NCBI RefSeq assembly: GCF_029784165.1
Contig: NC_073695.1
Location: 201,333,136-201,397,135, forward strand
DNA: 64,000 nucleotides
DNA from: Wyeomyia smithii
Taxonomy: Eukaryota > Arthropoda > Insecta > Diptera > Culicidae
Direction of reading: 5' to 3'
Part shown: positions 9,530 through 20,795 of the stretch, piece by piece
Layout of the letters: every line of letters starts with the position of its first letter
How positions within the stretch are numbered: the stretch's first letter is position 1
Translations under genes and position numbers: made by a program
The notes under the pieces: generated by a model
What the model saw: the letters and a program-made list of their open reading frames with translations, nothing else
What the model was told of the DNA's origin: nothing
Databases searched by the model: none

Positions 9530-10580
9530 AAACCGCGTTTTCGGCTCGGAAAAATTTTACTTGAATGAACGTTTTCGGAATATAATGATTTCGAGGGGTA
9601 TACCCAGATACTTGTTCATGTCTCACTGTGACTGTTTAACCGAAGATTTGGTCCGGCCGATAAATATCGCGATTAACGAAAACGCGATGTATACCTTCCA
9701 AAGAATCGCGTCGGCCGACGTGCATTCGTTTCTTCGAAAGTATTCGGGATTGACAAATAGCTGATTGGCTACATCGCGTGCGTAGTACGAAGAGGATCGC
9801 GACGTTTGGCAAGAAAAATAGTCATGATTAGTTTTCGTAATAAGCGCGCAACATTGTTATATTCTGTTTTTCAGGTGTGTTTTTCGCGGGATCCTATCGT
9901 TTTTTTTAGAGCAGACAAAGTGTGAACGAGAAACGTCGTTGATTGATCTGTTAGGAAGATAATGTCCGGTTGACCGAGCGCCTAGAGACTCCGCGTCGAT
10001 ATCTTCATAAGGTCGATAGGTCAACAACGCGCAATTGATTTCGGTGTAAAGAGGATCACCTTACGAGGAGATATCATATCATTTAAATTGTTCCAATTTG
10101 ATCAAAGGTCCAGTACTCTTGCGTACGATTTATTGTTGCGGTGTTACATTGTCAAACTTGATAGGTTCGAATCGCATTATGAATACCGGGGCGGATATAA
10201 TGAACCTGTTCGCGCGATACTTGTTCTAAAGAACCCGACACTCGAAACCAGTGCATCGTTTACCAAAACGAACCTTGCTGTGTACCTTGCCCTTTTTCCA
10301 ACATCCCAGTGATTTCTCGTGGAAGTGCAGAGGTGTTCCTCGGCTTCCAATAAGCGAGTATCACGTCAACATTTTCCTATACCAATTCCTTCTTTGACCT
10401 GCATTCGGACGCGGCCGGCGCTGGTATTGCCTATTATAAAGATTAAGGTCACCAGTTTTTACACATTGAGGATGCATGTTGGTCCCAAGCATCATCTTTT
10501 GGTTCTCTGTGTAATTACAGCTGATCTGGCAATAACGGAGTAGCAACCGCGGGCGGTCAATCATGCTCATGCTCATGCTC
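9530..10580 (+). mobile_element. 1,051 bp retroposed segment of unknown origin, 19 bp TSD, hexamer tail
   Basis: The segment lies exactly between two perfect 19 bp direct repeats and ends in about three copies of CATGCT at the right edge. A long target duplication plus a simple-repeat 3' tail are signs of target-primed reverse transcription, so the + strand is read as sense. It is CpG-rich compared with its flanks. The longest open frames are about 75-80 codons and show no known domain. It could be an internally deleted LINE (5' plus 3' UTR only), a large SINE-like element, or a retrocopy of a host RNA. I cannot tell which. Confidence 0.7.
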
Positions 10581-10599
10581 AATAATTGCGTTTCATTTT
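10581..10599. repeat. right 19 bp target-site duplication
   Basis: This is the second perfect copy of AATAATTGCGTTTCATTTT, directly after the hexamer tail of the inserted segment. Confidence 0.85.
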
Positions 10600-11774
10600 C
10601 TTTCTTTAAATTATGTTTTGGCCTTATTTAATTTTCTAGCGTTTATTGGTGTATTTGTATAGCAGTTTCACATCTCGTAACATGTGTTTAACAGTTTGTT
10701 CAGGGTGTGATGAAAAGGGGGAAAGAGAAAAAATGAGTTTATTTATACGAATAATAATTTTACCGCAAAAAAAACAAGGCCTAGCAAATTCCAGCTTCGT
10801 AATTTGATCGTTCGTTTCTCTTGCAATTTAAAACAAATGTTAAAATATTGATATTTTATTATTATTACAAAAGTTCACATCAATGGACAACGTTATACTA
10901 ATTACCCAATAAAAAATGAGAATATTTTCTATTTTGAGATTCTTGAAGTGATTTTTCCAACTAAATCTAAATATGAAAAGATCATCAACTTTGATTATTT
11001 CGTTAACCAACAACTTTTTTTTAAATATTGACAGACCAACGAGAAAACACCAGTTGGACTGACGATATCTTAGTTATGTTATATGAAATTGAATATTAGT
11101 TAGTTTGGGAGAACAAATTTTTTAATGAATCATTTTCTTAAAACGAGGTTCGACTTAATTTGATTTCGATTCGATTCAAAAGGCGCTACATTCGAAATTG
11201 AATTTTTATCATTGTTTTGCAGGGAGACAACCAGCGATCCTGGCTGATAAGAACATCGTCAGAGACAAATTACCAACTTTGTGATAGGTCTAGATCGACG
11301 TCATCCGAAAGATAACAAACAGCTCAATAGAGATATTTTTTTGCCATATCATATAAGCGGGAAATTTTCTTTGTCTTGCTCTCCTGTTGACTGAGTGCGG
11401 TATCAGTTCAAAATCCCCTTTCGAAGACACGATTTAAACATAATTTTGGTCTCAAAACGCCAAACAATGCGCACACTTATCCTGCAGCCAAAAAGATGGG
11501 AAATTTTCATCTCGTTGTCGTTAAATTAATGATGCTTTGTTTTAAAACTTAACAACTTCGGGAACGGCTTGATATCCGAATCTTGTTTTGCGCTCTGTGT
11601 TTAACTCGCGCGTAATGTGCCCGGCAGCTCCTGCTTTTACGGCAGTAACGGGGCATAATCCAGCAGCAATAAACGATAATGGGAATCGTCGTTATAGTAA
11701 AGCAAATTTAACGCTGTTCCCAACAGTATGTCGCAAATTTTTTATTGATTTCGCTGATTTTTCTTTCCTTGCAG
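10600..11774. other. intron of Mob2-like gene, no other feature
   Basis: AT-rich sequence ending in a good polypyrimidine tract and TTGCAG acceptor (11774). No coding frame or repeat structure was recognised apart from the inserted elements upstream. Confidence 0.5.
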
Positions 11775-12695
11775 AATGTATCTGTGGTTCGACGAGAAGG
11801 GCAAGAAGACGCGGGTCGCGGCTCCCCAGTACATCGATTACGTGATGACGTTCACGCAGAAGACGGTCAGCGACGAGTCGATATTTCCCACCAAATATGC
11901 CAATGAATTTCCTAGTTCGTTCGAGAGTATTGCTAGAAAAATTTTACGTTTACTGTTCCATGTGATTGCGCATCTGTACGCTGCGCACTTCCGCGAGGTG
12001 GCACTCCTTGGGCTGCACGCGCATTTAAACCTCACCTTCGCCCATCTGACTGCTTTGCATAGGTAAGTTACCACCGTTGAACTTTACATGTTGAAAAACT
12101 GTTCTAACTGATATAATTTTCTACTTTTAGGCGTTTCAATTTAATAGAACCCAAAGAAACTGAAGTTTTACGTGATCTAGAAATCGCTTTACGCTTAACC
12201 GATGACCCAGCAGCACCATCGTCTACGGGCAGTAATGGTAATCCCAGTGGTGGATCGGATAGTGCGTCCGTATCGGCTACTTCGAACTCGACGTCCTCAA
12301 CCGGAACTGGTGGTAGTACGGTGGGAACCGTGACGGGAGGGGGATTGATGGCGGTGGCAACGGCGGGAGGGTCCTATGTGGAGAACAATAATAGCAGCAG
12401 TAGTGATAGTGGCGTTGCAATGATGCACTCGCTGATAGATGGCGATGCGACGGCGCAGCCAATCTGTAAACAACCGTTAGAATCGGGCAGTGTAAATAAT
12501 AGTCATAATGCTACTAGTAGTAGAGAACAAATGATGCAGACGTGCGGTCCAGGGGGTGGTGGCGGTGGCAGCGGCAGCAGCACCGGAAGTGTCGGTGTCA
12601 TCGGCTGTGGTGTTGGCTACAGTACCGGTATTACCAGCAGTGGCACCAGCACACACAGCACACAGCAGACCTCCAATCCACAAACAACGGCATAG
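11775..12695 (+). CDS. Mob2: MOB kinase activator 2-like, last two coding exons
   Basis: Mob2 binds and activates NDR-family kinases (Tricornered in flies), controlling cell shape and neurite and hair morphogenesis at the cortex. Exon A is 11775-12062 (TTGCAG acceptor, CATAG|GTAAGT donor). Exon B is 12131-12695 (TTTTAG acceptor, stop TAG at 12693-12695). The join restores Arg at phase 2. Exon A has the Mob2-specific YLWFDEKGKKTRVAAPQYID and YVMTFTQKTVSDESIFPTKY stretches. It also carries the zinc-ligand histidines of the MOB fold in HVIAHLYAAHF. Exon B completes the fold (FNLIEPKETEVLRDLEIALR) and then runs into about 165 residues of Ser/Gly/Thr-rich low-complexity tail. The N-terminal half of the MOB domain, with the zinc cysteines, must come from exons not seen in the window. 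The sequence is intact and well conserved. Confidence 0.92.
12063..12130 (+). other. 68 bp Mob2 intron
   Basis: It has a GTAAGT donor and a CTACTTTTAG acceptor. Splicing joins AG to G to make an Arg codon in frame with both exons. Confidence 0.85.
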
Positions 12696-15600
12696 TGGAT
12701 ACGTTGGACGGCTAGTGTAGGCGCCGGGGCCGGTTCCATTTTCCTGCTGGGCGGGGCTGCGTGTTGTGGAGCCTTACAGCTTCAAACCAATCTCTGACCA
12801 AAATGTGATTTATCCTCTAACGATACAAAAGGAGAAAAGGAAATAAAAACAAACAAAAACAAAAATTTAATGCAAACAGCTACCAAGAAAAAAATGCTTA
12901 ATTCTTAGAGTAGCCCCTAGTGGATACGAGAAAGTCAACCTAGATACAAAGCAAACAGAAAATCCCACTATCCAAAAAGTTAAGCAAGTTTCTTAAATGC
13001 AGAACAAACAACCAACACGTAACACAGAGTACACTTACTTCCAATTGACTGGAAAACAAAAATAAAACAACCAATAGATTAGAACAACAAACAACTAGCA
13101 AAAGAATGCACTACCCAAACAAACAACAGCAACAAAAAAACGACATAGAACAAACAAGCGCTAAACTAGGAAGCATTACACTCCTTGATTTATTCGGCTA
13201 TAAGTGGATATAATTTATGTTGTGTATTTAGATAAGTTGAAACCCATCGTCGAATGGCGACGTTGCTGCATCCCACACCTGACTTTTCTTACGGTGAGTT
13301 GCGCAGCTGGTTGCTCCTAGCATAACCTATGCGTACCGTTTAGAATAAAATTCAAAATCGAGTTCATTGTTTAGGGCAGCAAATCACGCAAAAAAAAAAC
13401 GAGAAACAAAACGCGGTGGGTCCCACTCACACCGACAAACACTGCGATACGTAAGTGCATAGCAGAGCAGCAGTACGTAAAGCCACTTGTGCCGGGAACA
13501 GCTTCGCTCTCGCATAACAAAGATACGCAAATAGATGAGTTTTTTTTTTGATTTTTGATAGGATTATGATTGTGATTCAGTAGATATGTTTTACTAATTA
13601 CCATTACTGCTATTATCATTATTATTATTGTCATTTTTTTTTTTTCATTTTTTTACAAAAACAAGAATAGAAATTTTATTTTCGTTTTTAGTCTGGGTAG
13701 AAACGGCCTGCTAGGGTTTGATAAAGTGTTACCGCAATTGATTAAAGTAATGATCGCAGTGGTTTGGGTTTTCTGTGGTCGTAGCTAGACACTTTAACTT
13801 CAACAGTCTAAATTGCATATTTATTTATTTTAATTCTTGGCTTCCATAGAATTGGTTCGGAAATGACTTTCTTCTCAACACAAACTTATACTTTTTGAGT
13901 ATTTTGTGACTTTTTATCATAATTTGACTTCCATAACCATGCAAGTAAACTCAATTGGTACTCTATTCTTCTTGTCAACGCTCATCTACCACAGAATTGA
14001 ACCCAACCCTAAGCAATGACAGACGTTTCCTTTGATTAGTTTTTATAAAACAGCTCAACAGAAACGAAAAAGCGCAGTCTCATTAGGGGCTCCGCCAACG
14101 GAAGCATAAGAGCGACAACAAAGAACAAATAACTGCGACTAAAAAGTGATACTCTCATTTAGAAACTTGTGTATAATGGTGTACTTTATCAAGAAACCCT
14201 CCTTTGTTTTGCACATATTTTATGTACTGTTTACCTAGCTGATTGTTTCTTAACTTATTTCGTTCTTCGCTTAGTTGTTGATTAAATTTTTACTGTTTTA
14301 CGAACGCTTAACTATTTCTTCTGCAGACTGTGTTTACTTTCATGAATCTAAATGCTCACATCGAAGTACTGTCTCTTTTGATTTGTTTCATTCCGGTTCA
14401 GCTTTGCCTATCGAATCGAATACGTTGCAGTAGCAGCAGTGGACAGTGTTGACAATTTGTTTACAAGCTTTTTAAACACTGAGCAGAGTTAGCGTCAGGT
14501 TTAGCAAACAAGTCAATCGTGTTCGAAAAAAACACATTCGAATTGCAGCAGTCTAACGAAAAAAGGAAGCAAAGTATACAAAATCACTCACTCACTCACA
14601 CGCATATACATACAATTAGCAGAAGTCACTGTTTGCTGAACCAGAACAAACCTTTAGAATTGTTAATGAAGAATATAAAACTTAATGAATTAAATCCTAA
14701 TATAAAAAGAAAACCGAGAAACAAAACAAAAAAAAAATAAAATGTTGCTGCAATTAAACAAAAGATAGACAAGTAGACAAAAAATACAGAGAGATAAAAC
14801 ATGAGGTCTATATATTTAATACAAAAACGAAAAATAAAAATAAAGGAAAAAATATATTAACATATATTGTTGTTGTTGGCTATGCCATTAAATTGAAAGA
14901 AACTAGAATTTCGAGCAGTAAGTAAACCGAGAGACAGAGGAAAACAGAAAAAAATACACTAGGGGTCTTCACATCGAGCTCGTATACGAATACCCAGCCG
15001 TAAACTGTGTATCTTCCATTACTCGTCAATGGTGGTGAGTATTTTTACGGCTGGGTACTTGTTTACGAGCTCTACATGAATACCCATACTACGTTAATAA
15101 GCGTAAATAGCTTGATAAATTAAACCTACACCGATAGGATAACCGAATGACAAACGGAAGGCAGACAACAGTTTGTTAGTAACGCACAGAGCACGAGAAA
15201 ATTTCACATCCAGATGTTCTGTTTTTTGTTTTAGTTTTATTCTCGGCTTTTTTTTTAAATGTTTGTTTGAAGTCGCCAACGAATTTTTTTTTCATATTCC
15301 ACTGTTTTAGATCTCACCAAACAAAGAACTTAAACTGATTACTAGTTTTTTTTTTTTTTTCAGTAGCTTACCTTCGCATCGTCGCTTTATTCATCAACAT
15401 CATCTTCATCATTCATCATCATCGTCATTGTTACTATGATCAACGTCTGGATCGGATCGGTTTCTCGTCGTTTCGGAAAAAATTGGCTGTTCTGAAGCAG
15501 CTAGCAAACCAAAAATGAAAGTGGCACATACAAGACAATATCGATAATCAATTACAAGTGTTAGAATGTGAAAACAGTAGCAACAAAGACAAAAAAAAGT

Positions 15601-16499
15601 TCAACAAAACTGAGCAGTTCACGTTGCGCCTGGCGCAGAATTGAAGTAAGATGAGGAAAGTAATGAAAAAGGCAAACCGCGCGGTTTTGTTTTCAGCATC
15701 AACTTGTCCGATTAATTTACTGCTTACAGTCTGGCCAGTGGCCAGAGAAACAGGTAAAGTTAAAATTATACAAATGTGGTAGCAAAAAAAATCGGCAAAA
15801 GCACAGCGTTTATTGTTTTGATTGTTGTACAAAAATAAGTAGCACTGGGGAGGCAAAGAAGTTAATTATTGGCATTTATTATTGATTCAGCAAAATATTT
15901 AAAAAAAATAATCCACAGGTGAGGTGAAAGAAAAAAGGAAGAAGGAAAGATGTAAAACCAAGTAAAGATTAGAGGATAAACATGAACTGAGAGGAACCGT
16001 TCCTGGTCCCATGCAAACTAAATGTACAGAGAAATGCAAACAAACAAAAAAACTAGAGCGCAGTATTACGCTGATTGACAAAAAAGTGGCCTTTAGAAGA
16101 AATATTTGTCTATTGCGTCCTGTTACTTCCGTTTTGGGTTCAAACGCGCGTGCATCCATACATATACACAGATACGCATTACACATAAGCAGGACAAGAG
16201 ATTTTCATGTTCAGATACTATTTAGCTGGAAGGAGAAATTCCAAGTGTATGGGTCAAGCACGGTTTGGGTTCCATTCAATGTGATTCTGGCAAACATCTT
16301 TTGTTGAGGAATTACGTTTATCCAAATGAAATTTTTCGAACATCAGAATAAGCCGATTATTTTAGAAGCAATATTGCTTCAATGCCATACTTCATGGCTA
16401 CATGGGAAAAAAATTAACTTTACAATGTTCCAATGGTTATCTTCATGCAATGTAATTTGATTGTGGGACTACATGTTCACTGTTTACCAAATTTTGAAG
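12696..16499 (+). other. probable long Mob2 3' UTR, first part
   Basis: After the stop codon the + strand is A-rich, with many AAACAAAA runs and no gene. Candidate polyadenylation signals AATAAA occur at 12842-12847 and 14737-14742, and more distally at 18352-18357 and 18382-18387. Insect Mob2 transcripts can have long 3' UTRs, so the UTR may reach about 18.4 kb. The end cannot be fixed from sequence alone. Open frames here are short and shadow-like. Confidence 0.4.
14962..15086 (-). mobile_element. short palindromic MITE, copy 2
   Basis: The reverse complement matches the element at 8399-8523 almost throughout, including GAGCTCGTATAC, ACCCAGCCGTAAA and the CCATTACTCGTCAATGG centre. It lies inside the probable Mob2 3' UTR. 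If transcribed, its inverted ends would form a hairpin. Confidence 0.7.
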
Positions 16500-16501
16500 T
16501 A

Positions 16502-17126
16502 CAGTGCCTCCACAATTATGAGTCAGCTACAATTATGGGTCACTTCTATGCAAATACTTGTATTCTCACGAAACTGAACACTTTTCATTGGCAGTGGTAT
16601 TTTTTATAACTCAATTGTAACCCTTTTCATACGATTGCAATGATTTAATGTTGAAAATGTCACTAAGAACAATAATTCTGCTCGGTGCAATAAGTGAAGT
16701 GACCCATAATTGTAGTAATGTTACGTTTTGCGGTGCACAATTGTGGGTCAGTCCATATTTTGGCTATTTTTATTACTTTTACTAATAAAATAACATATTA
16801 CATATAAATAACATATTACTAATAAAATAACATATTATCAAGCTTTTACAACAATAAAATAACTTTTGTGATGGATTTCGAAGGTTTTATAAACCAAATG
16901 ATCTTGAAGGCCAAAAGTGACCCAGTCTTTTGCTATGCAAGTACTATTTTTCTTCTTAACCGATTTACACACATCAGCTGCAGTGAAACTAATTGTCGAT
17001 CGAAAGTATACATCAGAACACAGAAATAGATAGTAAAACATTCGTAGTTGATAACTTTTCCGATTTTATATTCATTTTTCAACCTTTAGGCAACACGTTG
17101 ACTGACCCATAATTGTAGAGGGACTG
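16502..17126. mobile_element. 625 bp Tc1/mariner-type MITE, TA duplication
   Basis: The left end CAGTGCCTCCACAATTATG and the right end CATAATTGTAGAGGGACTG are imperfect inverted repeats beginning CAGT, as in Tc1/mariner elements. TA flanks both ends (16500-16501 and 17127-17128). The motif ATAATTGTGGGTCA or its complement recurs at least four times inside (16545, 16700, 16740, 17100), as subterminal repeats. An internal AATAACATATTA array lies at 16785-16840. No transposase is readable, so it is non-autonomous. Confidence 0.75.
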
Positions 17127-18529
17127 TATACAAATTCCTCGATATTTTCCCAAGCATCCAGAATCGCTGCTTTGAGCTCATCGACTAAAGTACACTGCTC
17201 TCTCGGTATAAACCTTGAGAATCAGGCTTCCCCAGATGTTTTTGACATGACTTATATTTTCTATTGCTGGAACCCAACGTAGCGTAAAACATGCACTTGG
17301 AATGAAAACTCATTCACCGAGCTGCTTTTGATAATTCTAAAAAGTTGCTAGTGACGTTAGGGTTTACGACATAATCAAATGTATAGGTGCGTTACAATTT
17401 GTTGCGTTTGAATAGCAAAAACTACACTCATAACTCATCGCTGTTACAATGAGCAGAAAGCTTTACAAATATAGGTCACGAAGTTCTGCCACATAAAAAT
17501 TACCACTTTCATACACCCATGTTTTAGAGCATGCATCAGCTACCAGGGAAATTTTCTCTGGCAGCTCCGTTAAACAGTTAGTGGCATATCGACAGCAACC
17601 TGTCCATCAAACACATTTCACGCTAGTGTACATAACAAGTATGGTGGTACTACTCTATCCGTTACACGAAACATGGTCGTAACTAGAAGCGAACTCTCCT
17701 CAGTAAATCTAACCACTTAACCGAACCCATAAATCCGATTTATAAATATAGAAAAGCATGTCCTAGCATGCGTCATGTAAATACACTTGTACCATATTTA
17801 GAGATTAACAAAAAAAAAAAAACGAGAGAAGAGATTACTTATTGCCAGACATGTTGACTCTGTAGAGGTACGAATGTTCTTTAAACATTTTTAGCAGCAG
17901 CAGCAGCAGCCACCAATCAACCAATCGACCTAATGCTAGAACAAGAGCCTAGCGCTTCGGGTGGCAAAAAACGAAGAACAAAATAACGCCCTATGAATAT
18001 GTTTTGGAATTATCCCAAAACTAATACTAATGGTTATCGTTGTAGAAACGCTATGCAGTAGAAACCCGACCTCGGAATACCTGGCGCAGTGCCCGCGAGG
18101 GAATTCGGAGCACAGTACGCGTTACTTTATTTATACTCTAACTTTGTGTATACTGAACTAGAATCAACTGATTACAAAAAAAAACTTTTCGTGCAACAAT
18201 TGAGACAAAAAAAAGAAAAACCTACGGAAATAGATTTTATTTCTATCTATAATCGATTCACGATTGAAACAGGACACAACAGATCAGATTTATGACATAA
18301 TAAGAGATCTAAAGAAATTTGTGAATAGTGTTTAATATTTGATTACAAAAGAATAAAGAGATACCTTATCCGCCTCACTTGAATAAATGAAGCTCCAGCA
18401 CTGTTTTCATTACTTGTTGTTTGTTTGGCCTAAATTCCCACACACCTGCATCGTATGTTTTGCCTGAATACCTTCAAATATCCACAGGTTGTTGCACCAG
18501 GTAGTGTGTGGACCGACTAATCGGTCAAG
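17127..18529 (+). other. distal Mob2 3' UTR candidate or intergenic DNA
   Basis: Contains a (CAG)5-6 run near 17893-17911, one Pumilio-type TGTAAATA at 17776-17783, and AATAAA signals at 18352 and 18382 that could end the Mob2 transcript. No gene is recognised. Confidence 0.35.
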
Positions 18530-18803
18530 GTCATACGTTCCGTTACATCTTCCAGTCCAGTTCTGTCTAGTCGATCAACACAACAATATTGTCTAACAGC
18601 TGTTAGTGCATTACAACTTGCTCATGAGAACGTGAAACCAAGCGAGGTCACCCTGAGCAACGGCGTCGACAAGGTAGCGTCATCCGGCTTGTTTGCCGAT
18701 GGTAAATAACGTGAAAATTCTCTTCCGCCAAAGTGAAAGTAGTGAAACTTTATATGGTGGAATGTTTTAGTGAAAAAAAAGCGTATTACCGACGTCAAGC
18801 ACC

Positions 18804-18956
18804 ATGAGCCGAAGGCTGGCCAAGTTGCACAAGCCGTGCGACAAGCTGGACAAGTACGACAATGAGCCGTACATGCAGAATCCGCTGTTGAACTTGTTCC
18901 TTTCGGAGATCAAGGAGCGGCGCCACTACAGTTTCATCCAGCGAAAAGCTGCCGCT
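18804..18956 (+). CDS. candidate first coding exon of the axonemal dynein heavy chain
   Basis: ATG at 18804 opens 51 codons that end at an excellent donor (GCTGCCGCT|GTAAGT, phase 0). Base composition is clearly higher in GC than the flanks and codon use looks genuine. The peptide (start MSRRLAKLHKPCDKLDKYDN) is charged and has no signal peptide. The next phase-0 acceptor on this strand that opens a real gene is the dynein exon at 46977, so I infer it encodes the dynein N-terminus across a 28 kb intron. Dynein N-termini are poorly conserved, so homology cannot confirm it. The alternative is a separate small gene or exon. The 5' UTR probably lies within 18530-18803. Confidence 0.6.
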
Positions 18957-19439
18957 GTAAGTATTGTCCCGAGTTTCGAACGTTGATTCAAAATTGATCA
19001 GTGGATCAATGAATTACCGTCCAGTTTAGGTAAAGTTATATTTTGTGAATTCGATCCTTTGATTGACAGTTGCAGGTTATGTAGAGTTCATCGACCGACT
19101 AGACGGCCAAAGTGAAAAACCTGCGCGTACAGTGTAATGTTTGTATTGTTTACAACAATATGTTATTTGCTACTTATATTGAACTAGCAGATTTATTTCT
19201 ATTATGAATTTATTATCATGTGCCTATATTTGATAGTTACTTGTACAGTATGCTAAATAAGATTTCTTTCAAAAAAAAAGCACCAGAATACGGTTAATTA
19301 TTGTTAAGTTTATTATTTTTTATATGAAAACAAAGACCATTTACGCTAGATACTTCCAAATGAAAAAAATTTTGCATTTAAGATATGATGTTAAAAAAGG
19401 TCAAAAATAACGCAAAAAAGTACACTAAAGTTGCCTTTT

Positions 19440-19700
19440 ACGCGGGGGATACGTGCTGCGTAAAAAAAACCGCTTAAACTCCAGAATCCGCGTAAATTCC
19501 GGAATCCGCGTAAAAAAAACAGCGTAAATTCCGGAATCCGCGTAGAAAAACCGCGTAAATTCCGGAATCCGCCTAAAAAAACGCGTAAATTTCGGAATCC
19601 GCGTAAAAAACCGCGTAAATTTCGGAATCCGCGTGGAAAAAACCGCGAAAATTCCGGAATCCGCGTAAAAAACCCCGGTAAAAAAACGCCTAAAAAGCGA
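19440..19700. repeat. tandem array of CGGAATCCGCGTAAAAAACCG units
   Basis: About eight imperfect units of 29-32 bp with the core AATTCCGGAATCCGCGTAAA repeat head to tail. The core contains the palindrome TTCCGGAA. A degenerate relative is at 8690-8800. It is probably a subterminal or internal satellite-like part of a transposon. Confidence 0.75.
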
Positions 19701-20750
19701 CCTTAGTGTATGTTTATTCAGTATAAACTGTCCAAATAAACCTCTCTGGCTGAAACCTTAATTTATGAATTCAAGTTCTCCAACGCTAGATGTGGCCATA
19801 AATCCCCACACCATGACTCTACCTGCAGAAAAAAAAGTCACTCTCAGTTGGTTGTAAAATCAATGTTGTAAAGTATGTTAACAAACTACTACCATGCTAC
19901 TCTGCTTTGAGACCTTTCTTATAAGGACAGTTTCGTACGGATTGTAATGTCAGTTAAAGGGAAAAATCGCAATTTTCGAATCCCAAAATCAAGCGAATGG
20001 GTTGCAGAGAAAATAGGAGCTCTTGTTGATGATGATGATGATGGTCCCACCTCATACCCCTACATCGGTTTGAGCTGGTCGATTTATCTAAGAAAGATAT
20101 TATTTAAAGACATACAATGTAACCAGTAGGCAAACAAATAACGGACTGGTTATTAATACAGACATAGTAACCCTTCAAAAGAATACCAATAATTTGAAAA
20201 TTAAAAAAAAAAACGATTTTCCAATAACATCATTGATCCAAGGCTCATCCAAAACGTTTCCAACCCGAAAATTATCTGGATTTGGTTAGGAATCGAACCT
20301 AACATTTAGGAGCTTTAACTAATCAGAATTGGTGCTGGATAACGATCCAAAACTACGAGAGAGATCCTATGATACTAAAGTTCTCGATAACGAGCTATAC
20401 AGTCCACAGGCAAACCCAAACCTTTTCAGTTTTTTCTCCCAACCCTTTGTTCTAAATCGTGAAAACAGATAAATACTCAAAATCTTAATGAAAATATATA
20501 TAATATTACAAACCAAAAAAGCAACTTATCAACCCGATATGCCTTTTGTTTCAATTTCAGGGGTTTAACCCTGATGTCAGATTGTCTATGTCAGTCTACG
20601 CGCGCGTGGCTCAAACATGTGTAGTCAACTCATTTTTTTTAACTCTACTATTTAATATTATTAGCTATATTTAAACAAAAATCCATCATCATCAATGAAC
20701 ATGATAACTTAGTGTACCAGATAAATTTGAAAAAAAATTATACTTAAACA
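19700..20750. other. non-coding intronic DNA
   Basis: AT-rich with a short (GAT)n run at about 20026-20042. I see no gene, terminal repeat or structured element. Confidence 0.4.
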
Positions 20751-20795
20751 TTACAATCTTCTTTATTAATTAACAAAAAATTCGTTGAAATCTGT

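Noticed and set aside
12277..12683. Minus-strand ORFs over the Mob2 C-terminal exon
   Set aside because: They are shadows of the Ser/Gly/Thr-rich Mob2 tail.
14519..18295. Small ORFs between Mob2 and the dynein exon
   Set aside because: A-rich low-complexity peptides without domains or splice signals, inside a probable 3' UTR.
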